From contig CAIIXF020000003.1 of the NCBI GenBank assembly GCA_903813345.2, positions 19,294,931-19,358,930 on the forward strand: 64,000 bases of DNA, in the 5' to 3' direction. Each line of letters begins with the position of its first letter. Position 1 is the first letter of the stretch. Below are positions 36,601 to 46,886 of this stretch, in pieces. The stretch is from Owenia fusiformis (lineage: Eukaryota > Annelida > Polychaeta > Sabellida > Oweniidae). The notes under the pieces were generated by a model. The model was given only the letters and a program-made list of their open reading frames with translations, made no database searches and was not told the DNA's origin. The position numbers and the translations under genes are program-made.

Positions 36601-39600
36601 GTAAAGCCCCTTGTTTTGGTTGGCCTTCAGCCTCGCATACCTGCTATCGAAATCCTGGTTATGCCCCTGTCAGTAGTTCTTTTGTACATATGATGCACTG
36701 TTGAAGCCCTGCTTTGAAGGTGATACTTCATCTTACTATTTGGTAGAATTTTAGTGATGTGCTTTTGAAGTGGGGTGCCTTTTAAAAAAATTCTGAATCA
36801 TTGCACTGTTTCAACTTTTTTCAGAGTCCTATCAGAATATTAAGACAATCTTGGGAAAAACGACAAATGTGTTGAACCTGGGCAACTATGCGCTACCTTC
36901 CAGCCAAATGCAGGCCATAGTCAGAGTTACACAGAGACAGATAGCATTGAAGGAACTCAACTTTGCAGGTATGTAGAATCAAAAGGGTAAATATAAAGCT
37001 GGTGGACTATAGAAGATAACTATACCCTTTGCAAGAGCAATCATACTCTTTCAATTTCTGATAAACCTTTTTATACATGTACTTGTCAATCAGAACCTCA
37101 GCTAGCGTTGGTGAATTAAATTGTTGGCTGTCAGCTGATGGTTTGATTGTCATTTTATAGCCATTGCATTTAAATATGAATATGATTAGAGAGCAGATAC
37201 TGCTATTCATGTTTAAATGAGTTGCATCAGCCTTCCATTAAAGACGCTGCTTAAGAATAATTGGAAATAAAGTTACATAAACATATCAGTGCGTCTCAGT
37301 GGTGCCTTCTCATTAGTTCAAAACCATCTGATCCATCCTGCTCAGAGGGTCGTTACACTTATTGATAAGGTTAGGGTAAACATGACTGCTGCTGAGAAAA
37401 AATCACTGCAATATATCAAATGGAAAAATAAAGTGGAAAGGGGTTGGAATAAGCAGGAATAAAAAGAGCCTCTATTTATAGAATTATACACTACAGGAAG
37501 ACTTGTTAGTGGAACACTCCCATATGTGGAACACTTCAAAGTTCAGTTACCTATTAATCTAATGTAAAATGAACCTCTGTAAGTAGAACACCTCTCAAAT
37601 GGAACACTGTCTTGAAGTCCCAAAGGTGTCCCACACACACAGCTTTTAATGTACCTTGTATAATATGTGTCAAGCTTAGAGCTGCATTGAAGACTCTCCC
37701 CAATCTTACTACTTGAAGTCCAATGGTGTTCCAGTTACACAGGTTTTACTGTACCTTGTATAAAGTGTTGATGAAAACCACATATTTCTTTCACAGGTAA
37801 TAAGTTAGAAAACAGTGGCTTAAAGGAGCTTAGTGCTGCATTGAAGACTCTCCCCAATCTTACTACTCTTAGTATTGCTTGTAATGATATCACTAACGAA
37901 GGACTTGGCTACTTGAAGGATGTGCTGTCTGAGGAATCTCCACCTTTGCAGGTAATAATGGACATCCATCCAATAAAAGTACCAGAAGATAGTGTGTGAA
38001 ATACACAATATTTATATCACAACCAGAAGTGGTGACATATTGTTATAGTCTCCAACAATTTTATCGTACCTAAAAAAGGTGTGATATTGTCATCAGCTTG
38101 GCGGACAGTGTTAGGATGTTGGTGTTCGGCAGTTGGTGTTCCGCATTCAGCATCTGTAACAAATGACATGTGGTGACATTTTGCATGCTAATGCCTTGTA
38201 CTGCACTTGAAAAGGGATAAATTTGTTGTCAGCTTGGCAGATGGGCAGCATTTATGACTTCTTTAAACTTGATTTGACTAAGTTCGCGATGTAGTTATAT
38301 AGTACCTGTATGCTATTTTGTGGTTTTTATTAAGTGTAAGACTGGTGTAGAAATGGAACTTGTTTTTGGTATTAAAATGTTCTTCAACTTCTTAATGAAT
38401 ATTTCAGTTACTTGGGAGTTTAGACTTGAGTTTCAACCCTCTTGGAGACACGAGTCTTACTACAATAGCTGGGATACTAGAGCACTTACCTCTATTGTCC
38501 AGCTTGAGCCTAGAGATGTGTGAGATCACACCAACATTCTTCATACAGAAGGAGGAGCTGTTGAAGACTGCATTCAAAGGTAAGACATGGTCCTATTAGC
38601 CTTTTGGAATTCCCTATACACTCATTAAAGAGATAAATCAGGGTAGATGCTGTTTCATCTAAACCCTTAATGAAACAAATTAAATAGAACGTACAGTAAC
38701 ACCTGTCTAACATGAATGCAAATCAGGCCAGTTAGAATTATGACCTTTGTATATATACTGTACAGTGGTGGTTTTGACACTGCCATGTATCTATCTGTTG
38801 CCTTCCAAAGACATGTAATTCACGGCATATACAGAACAATTGTGTAATGGGAATGCCACTGAGACCTGCTAAAAATGTTTAGATTGGCAAATGTTCACAT
38901 TTTAAGGGTTTCTTTAATATGTTTATCTATGACAGATTAAAAATGGGACATGGGACTCAAAAAGGCATTCACACGGAGATGTTCAGATAAGAGAGGTGTT
39001 CAGATATACAGGTTTAACTATATATCTGAATTTCAGATTTACATCTAAACACCATGTGGTCACTTTTCATTGACTGTGCTATTCTAAATGATATCATGTA
39101 TTCCAGGTGCACATTTAAAACAACTGAACATGGCCTCAAACAGTCTAGGTCATGAAGGTGTTGCATCTCTATTACAATGCCTCCCCCTAATGCTCGACTC
39201 ACTGACCCTGGACAGCACTATAGACAACTCAGATGTCCCACAGTTAGTGCTGTCCTTGCAGCGCTATGTAGAACAGGTCAGTGCTGATGTGCTAATTACA
39301 TGTAGACTATAAGAATGATATTTTTATAAAATACATTTGAGTATTATCTGCATGTCTATTTACTTTATTTTTGCTTTATTTTAGATTATGTATATTTTCG
39401 TAACTAGTAAAATTTCATCAAACTACGGAATCTTTTAAACCATTCATAACATTAGTGAAATTTAGTATATCATTCTCATTAACTCATTAAATGTTTACAT
39501 ATGATAATATACCATCTGTATTTCCTATTTTTACTTTTCACATGTGTTAATTGTTTCAGACGGATTGTAGTTTGACAACACTGAGTATGAAGGACTGTGG

Positions 39601-40950
39601 ACTCCTCCCCGATAATGTTACAGCTATAGAGCAGTAAGTTAAAATAAATCTTAAATAAATACTTGGATTAGCATGCCAGCTTTGGTATAATTGTCCCAGA
39701 TATACAACAAAAACATTATTTACAAAAAGAATGTCCCAAGCCTATGATTCATGAATGATATGATTTTAATCCACAAAAAAATATAAAATCTGCATGAGTT
39801 AATGTAACAATAGCCTTGCCAGACTTGCCTCAGTTGGTATTTTCTTTTATACATGTATTGAAAAAATTAAATAAAAAGGCTTAGGCAAGGCTAGTGTAAT
39901 GAGAGCATGCAGTAATATCAATATTCATGACTTCTAACCTCTAATCCAAACAGCTGAGGCCTTATTCACAATATGTCACATCCTATGCCATTGTTTCTAC
40001 AGTCAGCCTCGTTTTGAGTCAAGTAGCATACATCTCTTAACCACCAGATACCTGGATACACTGCACTGCTATATGTTTGTATGTAATAAACAAATACTGG
40101 ATGATCAGGAGCTGGATATGGCAGAATATCTATTCGAGAAAAAATATTGGGCGAGGCGGCAGCCGAGCCCAATATTTTTTCGAGGATAGGTATTCTGGCC
40201 ATATCCAGCTTCTGATCATCCAGTATTTGTTTTATTATGCACCTCCCAATCAAAGTTAAGTGGAGTACTTACTGGAGTACAGGCTTAAACTGTTGTTTAG
40301 TTGACATTAATTTGACATTTATTTATTTTTTCTTTCAAAACTCAGACGACTTCCAGCCAGTTTATTCGCTACACTGGACGAAAATATTTGCCCTGGGAAT
40401 TTAATTTTTATTTATTCGAGACGTTCTCGCAGAATTATATGTAACTTTTGAATGATAAGGGTAATTGTGATTGATTAAGTGCATTTTTTCTTCTATTTTC
40501 CGCCAGTTTCAGATGTAAGCTTTAAGTAGTACTCAAGTTATTAAGAAATAAAACTCTGAAGTGGGAATGTTGCAAAAACATTGAAAAAAATATCCGACCC
40601 TTTTTCTCAAAAGGGTCAGATATTAAAAAAATATCTGGCAGTTTTCAGAAAAGAGCAGAGTATTGCCAAATTACAAGCAACTAAGAACCAATCAGATTTG
40701 AGTATTTTAATGAGGTGCATAATAATGCTATATATCTGTTAATGGTAGTGAAATTTTGCCAAAATATGATTTTTTCACTACATGTAGTTACAACAATGCT
40801 ATTTCTATTTTGACATGATATCCTATGAATTTCACAGTAAATGTGGTAAAATTTTGATATTCATTATTTACCTTAAATGGTATACTACCTTTGTGTATTT
40901 ACAGATGCCTTTACAACTCAAATAGCCTGACTACAGTGGATATTTCGTAG
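15698..40950 (+). CDS. TONSL: Tonsoku-like protein (TONSL), N-terminal exons not found; 20 exons, about 1,188 aa
   Basis: Exons: 15698-15869, 16225-16339, 17161-17306, 17564-17716, 17998-18123, 18777-18987, 19613-19779, 27163-27262, 27837-27973, 28709-28826, 29026-29263, 33723-34583, 34953-35136, 36335-36413, 36825-36968, 37797-37951, 38408-38579, 39107-39276, 39560-39633, 40905-40950; phases agree throughout. Domain order matches TONSL: TPRs (first six exons, with an acidic end), three ankyrin repeats (ETPLHKACIEG, RDYCGWIPLHEAANHG, GVTPLLDAASAGN), a long Ser/acid-rich linker, a ubiquitin-like segment (34.5-35.1 kb) and leucine-rich repeats to the end. The ankyrin D-Y-C-G-W-x-P-L-H-E-A-x-N pattern keeps residues that read unmethylated H4K20 on new histones. 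The family partners with MMS22L and loads RAD51 at stalled forks. Relative to human TONSL, roughly the first 200 residues (early TPRs) are absent here, so they lie upstream or in a very large intron; the C-terminus stops after VDIS, about 120 residues short. Introns host two other genes. Confidence 0.95.
18041..18510. repeat. 82-bp tandem repeat of a TONSL exon end plus its splice donor
   Basis: Starting from the last part of the exon that ends at 18123, an 82-bp unit made of that exon's 3' part and the first intron bases repeats with starts at 18124, 18206, 18288, 18370 and a decayed copy at 18452. Every copy keeps CAG|GTGAGT or CAG|GTAAGT, giving several potential donors. 82 is not a multiple of three, so use of a later donor would shift the frame. 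Confidence 0.95.
18601..18787. repeat. 51-bp tandem repeat carrying a TONSL splice acceptor
   Basis: Three 51-bp units start at 18601, 18652 and 18703, and a fourth partial unit at 18754 merges into the true exon at 18777. Each unit contains tctatttcatccacag followed by atca, so each carries a copy of the acceptor and the first exon bases. Confidence 0.95.
19780..21072. repeat. TONSL intron with a dispersed repeat (about 20.04-20.72 kb)
   Basis: Begins like the copies near 1-140 and 38.03 kb (gtggtgacatattgttat) and then shows a degenerate internal reiteration of ttgaccttcaatgac, ctacaagtt and aggtcaaaaa words. It resembles part of 35.98-36.25 kb. No coding potential. Confidence 0.6.
21073..21687. 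mobile_element. Mariner/Tc1-like MITE, 615 bp, with TA target duplication
   Basis: Near-perfect terminal inverted repeats beginning CAGGGTGGGCCAAAAAAA lie at both ends and are flanked by TA (21071-21072 and 21688-21689), the target-site duplication of Tc1/mariner transposons. No transposase frame is present, so it is a non-autonomous element. Confidence 0.85.
22456..26413 (+). CDS. ISG12 / IFI6-IFI27-like protein, 4 exons, 231 aa, nested in a TONSL intron
   Basis: Exons are 22456-22474, 23538-23639, 23986-24081 and 25935-26413, all phase 1, GT-AG. The ATG is followed by DEEKK, then a Gly/Ala-rich hydrophobic region that matches the ISG12 family: APLVLPAMGFTSAGIAAGS with AAS-M-S and Gly/Ala repeats, forming 3-4 membrane-prone helices over about residues 12-115. 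In vertebrates these small proteins are interferon-induced, sit in mitochondrial or ER membranes and modulate apoptosis. Unlike the usual 80-130 aa members, this one has a charged tail of roughly 120 residues (runs of DDD, DNDDD, Lys-rich stretches) with no recognised domain. AATAAA occurs near 26628. It lies on the same strand as TONSL inside the intron between 19779 and 27163, with its own ATG and poly(A) signal, so it is read as a separate gene rather than alternative TONSL exons. Confidence 0.88.
24225..25066 (+). repeat. Dispersed repeat copy within an ISG12-like gene intron
   Basis: Matches the copy at 43.49-44.29 kb along its length: starts ggaacaaagtttg.. tagggatatagtgaagcc, includes gacagattttcttcatattt, and ends gttgggatttgctactcc.. 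ggagttgcc. Diverged and without coding potential. Confidence 0.75.
25263..25515. repeat. 126-bp tandem duplication
   Basis: Two copies of about 126 bp, the second starting at about 25389, sharing gaatgcccctttaccagctt and caaactctgtttaaagggtc with few differences. Lies in the third intron of the ISG12-like gene. Confidence 0.85.
28345..28720. repeat. 71-74-bp tandem repeat carrying a TONSL splice acceptor and exon start
   Basis: Anchor word ctgagatatt recurs at 28390, 28461, 28534, 28607 and 28681. Each unit contains tttattctag (or caag) followed by gggtcaaatgcactagactc, which is the start of the true exon at 28709. The intron therefore holds about four decoy copies of the acceptor plus exon start. 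Confidence 0.95.
29264..30060. other. TONSL intron, no gene seen
   Basis: First part of the intron that ends at 33722. AT-rich sequence without splice-flanked open frames that I can support. Confidence 0.4.
30060..30605. repeat. 185-bp tandem repeat with shorter internal repeats
   Basis: A unit of about 185 bp is repeated (actactatgt at 30104 and 30289) with a further partial copy, built from shorter words such as catgttacccaaaacaatt and tttgaggaatattta. It adjoins the 3' end of the nested fucosyltransferase gene. Confidence 0.85.
30644..31861 (-). CDS. GT10 alpha-1,3-fucosyltransferase, single exon, 405 aa, nested in a TONSL intron
   Basis: Uninterrupted frame starting MRMKK, with a second Met two codons later. 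Residues about 5-24 form a signal-anchor TM, so it is a type II Golgi protein with a luminal catalytic domain. The GT10 signature FYLSFENSLCLDYATEKPGK is intact, with upstream SHESPHSYPG and FNWTASYMHSSDIYMPY and downstream SFIDVSDFSS. These are the donor (GDP-fucose) and fold-defining motifs of alpha-1,3/1,4-fucosyltransferases. C-terminal cysteines (CDIC, KLC) are typical of the family. The gene is intronless and antisense to TONSL within the intron 29264-33722, which suggests retrocopy origin or the common single-exon state of this family. Acceptor specificity cannot be read from sequence. Confidence 0.93.
   Translation of the reverse strand: MRMKKVTIVLLLIVAKITAFFIFGRLFNIQRFLSVVTIWQSEPQITIRHKPDHIIIKQNKYAPLTTVESHGVKHLKVLAGVESVKTTSENEIKQIFWYGDFFGSPHPLVKEPQDFLNFCPEVQCTVTSKPELYNKSDAVLFHLPDINRYKAPQKLPNQAWILMSHESPHSYPGKIADDFRDKFNWTASYMHSSDIYMPYFSYGKIPDNEIKQNNLPNYFSKKERKILWFVSNCVTKSKRMLITKELKKLGWTIDIFGACGVASPCGKGSECEKKQVDKYMFYLSFENSLCLDYATEKPGKALAMNIVPIVYGYSNYSNFIPPKSFIDVSDFSSIKALSDHLNKVASSRDLYNSYFKWKEQYRVVYKSWPCDICRLLHNGYHRHYSDINDWWNVDKLCKQPNIVLH
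31862..33720. other. TONSL intron upstream of the fucosyltransferase, no gene seen
   Basis: AT-rich intronic sequence that must hold the fucosyltransferase promoter. An oligo-T tract lies at 31892-31907. No open frame with splice or homology support. Confidence 0.4.
35395..36260. repeat. Dispersed repeat in a TONSL intron
   Basis: Starts with ggctcacacagtgagccta and a run of gtccgtccgttgg words, then has caaggtcaaaggtcat-type sequence resembling 20.2-20.6 kb. A spurious 124-codon frame at 35345-35719 lies inside it. Confidence 0.55.
37681..37713 (+). repeat. Intronic copy of part of a TONSL exon
   Basis: About 32 bp (gctgcattgaagactctccc and onward to ttactact) are identical to bases about 37833-37865 inside the exon 37797-37951. 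The copy lies about 150 bp upstream, in the preceding intron, without a splice acceptor. Confidence 0.85.
38030..38310. repeat. Dispersed repeat (gtggtgacat family)
   Basis: Shares gtggtgacatattgttatag, tctccaac and ggtgacattttgcatg with bases 1-140 and with 20.04 kb. Intronic. Confidence 0.6.
40084..40237. repeat. Long palindromic fold-back element
   Basis: Nearly perfect inverted repeat of about 154 bp whose arms meet at a GC-rich centre (gggcgaggcggcagccgagccc). It lies in the last TONSL intron. Transcribed, it would form a hairpin of more than 60 bp. Confidence 0.92.
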
Positions 40951-42119
40951 AAACATCTGAAACATGTTACCTGAAACTCAAACGTCATGCAGCAATCCTT
41001 ATAGACTGCAAATGAACATTTCAAAAGGGAGGACACTCCCATTGTCATACACAATGGGTACATATCTGAGACATATTGGCAAGAGGACCAGCAAACTCTG
41101 CTGGTGATGTCATAAAGAATATGTACATGTAAATGTACTTAAAAAGTATATTAAAAGATTACAGTTTGATATAGTTCTGCAAAATTTCAATATATGGTAC
41201 TAGATTTTGATAATCTTTACCCTCATGATTGATTTTTAAAAACTACTAGTTGCTTAAAAAATATTTATTGAATAAGTCAGAATATTGCAAATCAAGTGGC
41301 TGATAATGCCTTCAGAAAAGCCACTACTAGTGTACAATGTTTATGTAGTGTATATGTATTTGTAAAATAAATTCTAGGAATAAAAAAGAAGAAAATTGCA
41401 AATCATCAAATGTTACTTTAAAAGGGATGAAATATGTCTAAATTGCTCATCAAGCATCTATATGTGTAATCAGAAATACTTTTCTCATGCATCTCAAGCA
41501 AAGAATGTTGTGATGGACACTTATACTTATTCATTAAAATGATCTAATGTGGAATATAGTACCATGCCATGAACAAACAAATTAACTTGGAGTAACCATG
41601 CAGTTTTCTTTATTTGTATACGAAATCATGATTTGTGTATATTTATTTGTATACAAAAGCATGACTTTTGTAATAAACTGATGCAAATATGAACTTGTAA
41701 TTTTTGTTGCATTTCTAGTTCTACATGTCACTGATCTCAGATGCCCCAGTCACATTATCTATGGTGGCTGTGCACTTTTCACAATTTCTGAGGTTGACAT
41801 TAATCATAAGGCTGCAGTGGAGTTTCCAGTTTCATACTGGAGCAGTCACATATCACTATGGTGGCATATTTTGAATATGTTGACAAATCCTGTTGCTGCA
41901 GTATGACCTTTAAAGTGACAGTGTTACTCGTAGTCTAGCTTCAAGCCTTTTTGCCCTTCGCCAAGTCACAGCTCCCCTGTTTTCATACCTGACTAGTCAA
42001 GTAGGGGGAGGGGTAACAGGGGCTTGTAGCTACTCTATGAAAGGGTGGCCCTGCAACAGTTTAAGTTTAAAATATTTTATTTCTGTGTCACAGGTTTAAA
42101 AACTACATTCAATATCATA

Positions 42120-42790
42120 TAATAAATACTTTTTTTTAAAAACCCACCAGCCGGCATCGGCTTAGGAGACACCATTAAATGTATATTTAATTGTAATTGA
42201 ATATTGACTAGAGTAAGTTGACTTAATAGAGCACTCTTAGATAGAGTAGTATTCAAGTGCTGCCATCTTTAAATGCTTTGACAAATATTTTCTATTAATG
42301 GCCATTATCACAATAAATGAATATGCATGCATAAATAAACTGTATTGATACAATAAATTTTGTAGTCAAGTGCTGGAAAATGACTATAACAGATTGGGGA
42401 CACACACCTGCTGCCCAGTTATATCTTTAATTCTAAAAAGTATCAGTTTTAACCAAGTCTGGACTTCACAAATGTAACTCCTATAATCTGCCATAGTCAA
42501 AATGCCTTTTTGAATACATATTATGAATAAGAGCTGCTAGAGTTTTTTGAATCTTCTTGGCACGCATTAGGCTAATAAATGTCAAAAGTGAATTTGCATT
42601 ATTCAAGTCTATATATGGCAATTGCTCTTGCACAATCTCTCTATAGAAGGTATCCCTTAGGAGCTTATAGTGTGGACATTTATCAGAAAATGAATTTCAT
42701 TTTCAACTTCATCCAAATCACAGAGTTTGCAAGTTCTCTGGTCCAGAGGAGTCCACAGTCAGGCTTTTGACAATCACCAACGGAGCTGCA
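42120..42790 (-). mobile_element. Decayed 3' end of a LINE related to the one at 3.4-5.9 kb
   Basis: Read on the minus strand, C-x2-C-DLDEVENEIHFLI parallels CLMCDMQEVENEIHFLI of the intact element. One base is missing right after it, and the frame then continues PHYKLLRDTFYREIV and onward to a stop. Further 3' (42140-42170) it matches the 3' UTR words tctcctaagcc..ggctgg of the intact copy. It is a dead, frameshifted fragment. Confidence 0.8.
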
Positions 42791-43488
42791 AGGGGGCCTA
42801 GCCATGGAGCAAATGTGACCGAGGCATGAAAGATAATGCGGTGATCATAATATTTAGCTATATTGAAACAAGTATAAATAATGAAGAAGTGCCATTGTAT
42901 TTGCATTATGACAATATGTTACCTGGAACCACATGCTAACTAACAAGTGCACAACAAAAAACTTTATCTCACTGATCATAAAAACAAACAACTTAAGAAA
43001 GAATCAGTGATTTAAAAAGAGCTGGCAAAATTGTCTAAAATTTTTTTTAATCATCTACATGTCATTCCTCGTCTTTTGCCTAAACTTATACCTTATTTGA
43101 GGAAATACAATAAAAATTGTCAAGTAGAGCACCTCACAAGTGAAAGTATTTATGTCCCATGACCATTGACTTTTTTTGTTAATAAACCATTGTGTGAATC
43201 AAGTGGAGCACTTTGGGTCCAAAGGCCATTCCACTAATGCAGGTTCTATGTAGTGAGACAAACATTCATGTGTTCATTTCTGATATGATATTCATGCCCG
43301 TAGCCAGGATTTGCCAAGGGGGGGTTCACTTTTTGAAAAATTCAAGGGGGGTTCACTTGTGACAATTTTGGTCCAAAAATGGCCAAAATCACTTAAAAAG
43401 TGCTTAGAATGGTGAAAAACTGCATGATTTTGAAAGAATCCCCCCGGGCCTGATATTGATGATGTACCAATATTATGGATTTTTATCC

Positions 43489-44286
43489 CAACGAACAAAG
43501 TTCGTTAGGGATATAGTGAAGCCCTCCATCTGTCCGTCTGTCAGTCAGTCCATCAGTCAGTCCGTCAGTCAGTCAGTCAGTCAGTCCGTCCTTCCGTCTG
43601 TCTGGAAGATAACTCAAATACTAGTTGACAGATTTTCTTCATATTTAGTGGAAAGATGTATATTGGTGAATAATTTACGCAACAAAAATTTTTTTTCAAG
43701 ATGGCCACCGCTTTAAAAATGACGGGACTTTTTCACAAAACTCATAAATTTTTCATTCTAAACCAAAGTAATTAATATTATTGTTTGAAATTTTGGTAGT
43801 GTATTCACAACATTTATCTATTTCACATATATTCCGTGTTTTTCATCCTGACCCCCAGGGGTCATGTATGGTGGAGGAAAACAGAAATTTTCGCTAATTT
43901 TTAGATCTTTCTGAAGTATAGCTTTATTATACTCAAATGAAAGGCAATTAAGAGTAGATTGCAAATATTGTATCTTTTTTCTGATTCGAGCCTCTTAAAA
44001 TTCAAAATGGCCGTCTAATGTACGATTTCGCAATAATTTTTCGATCCCATCAAAGTATGGCTATATTATACTCAAATTGAAGGAATTTTGGAGTAGATCA
44101 CAATTATGGTATTATTTTTCAGATTTGTACCTCAGAAAATTCAAAATGGCTGCTTTGCAGGAATTCGCAATTCTAAAATCTAATTTTTTCATTTTCAACC
44201 AAAGTAATGAGTATAATTGATTGGAATTCGGTAATTGATATTTTGTTCGTTGGGATTTGCTACTCCGCGGAGTTGCTGTTATCTAG
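43489..44286 (+). repeat. Dispersed repeat, best copy in the window
   Basis: Begins aacgaacaaagttcgttagg and ends ttcgttgggatttgctactc..ggagttgc. A (gtca)n microsatellite lies at 43544-43585. Copies or fragments occur at 8.93-9.53 and 24.2-25.07 kb. No coding region was found, so it is likely a non-autonomous element. Confidence 0.8.
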
Positions 44287-45070
44287 TTAGAAATAAATCA
44301 CACATGATTTTCTCCCTGAAATTACATTCTGGCATTTACAAGTATTAATGTTAATATGGGGTTATTTATCGTGGGCAAAATATTTTTCTGACTCATTTTC
44401 ATTTTGATACACTCCCCCATACATTTAGCAATCCAGTCTCCTTTTAGATCACTTGCCAAATGTATGGCGGGGAGTGTCATAATAATCATTCTCCCAATTT
44501 TTGTCATACCTGGGGTCAAAATATTATTTTGTAAAGAAAGTTCTCCACAGGTCTAGCTGCTCAGTGCCCTAAAATGGCAATGTCCATTATTCAGGTACAG
44601 GCAAGAATGATGAAATATCCTACACTTACCAATCATCCATTTACAAGGGTCTGTTATTTAAAATTAAAAATCATATTTATTTGAAATATAAAATCATGTT
44701 TATTTGTTCCTTCAGGGCCAATACAAAGATACAAAGTTTATACAATGGATTCCGAACATGCAATCACATAAATGTTATGTGAAAGTGAGACTACATTTCA
44801 CAACTCGTATTGTGTATTTGTTTAAAGCTCTTTAAACAATTCAAGTATTTTACATGTCAAATTACAATTTGTTTATTTCCTTCTTCAAAGTAAAATTTCC
44901 TCCTTTATGTCATTGAAAATAAAATTATTCACATGTATTCAATTGTATTATTCACAAGTTGAAGCACATTTAAATAGATTGCTATCAAGTTTACTGAATG
45001 CTGTGCACATAAGGCAATTATTTCTAGAAAACATTTTAGAAGAAAATTTGTATGGAATGAATTGTTCAAA

Positions 45071-46886
45071 ATGAATGCACTCGTCCATTTCTTCTTCTCT
45101 GCAGTATTTGGGTCTTCTGTGATAGTTTCTGATGCAGCAACTTGTAAAGGTATTTTCGAAACAATCAATAATAAAACTATATGGATCAGTTATAATTTAT
45201 TAAAATTGCACAGTTTTAATAGCTATTTATTTGCTTCAGTACATAATTTTCTGTTTAAAATTTTTCATTGTAGGAGAGTTTCTCTTGACCAGGCTGCCCT
45301 ATTCATCATATGTTCCAAGAGCTGTTCCACAGTGTCAACAATACTTTCGTTTCACAAGCCTATATGAAGAACAGTGCTTCAGTGAAACAAATGGAGTAGA
45401 TGCAAATTGGCTTTACTTTCGGCCTAACAATGATTGTCGCATTGGCATTTGTGACTCTAACATAAACAACACTGACTGGGATTATAAATGGTATGAATCT
45501 TCTTCATACACTGGCAAAACATATGTGAAGCCTCATCCCTACACACCAAGATGTCATAACTCATACTTCATGAGACGCACGTGGAAAAATAATGTTAAAT
45601 CACAATGTCCCCTGATAAGAACATGGACAGGTCAAGATTTACGAGAATGTATGACTTTGGCATGTGAGGACAAAGCGAATGTCTTTAACTTTTACCCAGA
45701 TGAAACACCTTTGAGATGTGAAACCAAACACTGTAAGTGGACAAGCTCAGCCAAGGATTACAATTTCCTATTTGCTTCCAGTACAGCAGTGTCAGTGTAT
45801 GCTTTGGAGCACACTAAGTTATCTGGACCCAATAGCGAACACTGGCTTGAAACAGAAATACCTCATCCAGAGGGATGTTATTCTAGAGGACAAATCGATT
45901 TGACTTCAAATAAGGATCTTGACTATTGCTCCACTGGGTCTAACATGATAAAACAAACATCAAGCAATGCAACAAAATCACTTTATACTTGCCCTCAGAA
46001 TCATGAAGGAACTGCTTGGCTCACAACATATGCAGGAAACAGAGCGTGTGTTACTAAATCTTCCACTAGATGGCTTATGTCACCATATCCAGGTACGCCA
46101 AATTGTAACTCATCAATCTTTGTCATTAAACAATTGAGAAGCCAGTGCTTGAAGTCTAGCTGTGACAGGTCAATCATAATTCATGAAGCTAAAGACTTGA
46201 GACAGTGCATGTTGTATGCTTGCGATCATGGTGCTCCAGTCATTAACTATTACAGTTACTCAACAACTGTCACATGCGACCTCAGATTTTGCGATCGACT
46301 CCCAAATGGTGACTTAGAGTTAAAGTACACTACCACAGGGACATACACAGGAAGTAGTTTTGATGTGTATGTACTCCAACATGATCCAAATAGAGATATA
46401 CCTGTGTCTTCTACAACACCTTTGGTCTCTACGGCTGACACATACTCAGCATCCCCCTCATTATCCACAATGGCATCTACCTTTGAGCCACCTATTGAAA
46501 CATCCAAGGCACCTTCAACCATAGCCACAAGTGATACAAGTGCAACATCGTCACAGAAGTTGCAACAATATGAACAGGAAAATTATATTTTAAGATTGGC
46601 CATGATTGCATTGGGAATTGCACTTGCTATTGCGATAGGTGTGATCGTGACAGTGTGTATAATGCTGAGAAGGAGACCAAAGAAACAAGCAGACCAGCTA
46701 GCCAAAACCATTGAAAATGATGGAGTAGATATGACCAGCGTTGATGCTGCATGTGAGAACCCTGTACAAAATGGAAACCCTGCAAATGCAACAAACACAT
46801 ACGAAAAACTTGGAGCAAATGGAAATGCTGCAGATGATTCACAATATGGTAATTCTGAGTTCCTCCGTAAGAAGGGACTTGCATAA
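45071..46886 (+). CDS. Type I membrane protein with two PAN/apple-like modules, 2 exons, 563 aa
   Basis: Exons 45071-45149 and 45274-46886 join in phase 1. Residues 1 to about 22 form a signal peptide (ALVHFFFSAVFGSSVIV). The ectodomain is Cys-rich with two related halves: each has a CHNSYF/CNSSIF-type lead, then (D/E)LR-(E/Q)-CM-x3-C, an Asn-Phe/Asn-Tyr-Tyr segment, C-x3-C or C-x3-FC and an ending in VYxL. This pattern resembles PAN/apple or MANEC-like modules that bind protein or carbohydrate ligands. A Ser/Thr/Pro-rich stalk precedes one TM helix (about 468-491), then RRRPKK as stop-transfer and a 72-residue cytoplasmic tail with YEKL and YGNS, possible YxxL-type sorting or signalling motifs. 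I do not recognise an orthologue. Likely a cell-surface receptor or adhesion molecule. It converges on PSMG4. Confidence 0.85.

Larger units (their letters stand above)
40951..45070. other. TONSL 3' region and intergenic repeats; no gene seen
   Basis: Contains TONSL 3' UTR with candidate AATAAA signals near 41366 and 41671, the relic LINE end at 42.12-42.79 kb and the dispersed repeat at 43.49-44.29 kb. Frames in this region do not show splice or domain support. Confidence 0.5.
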
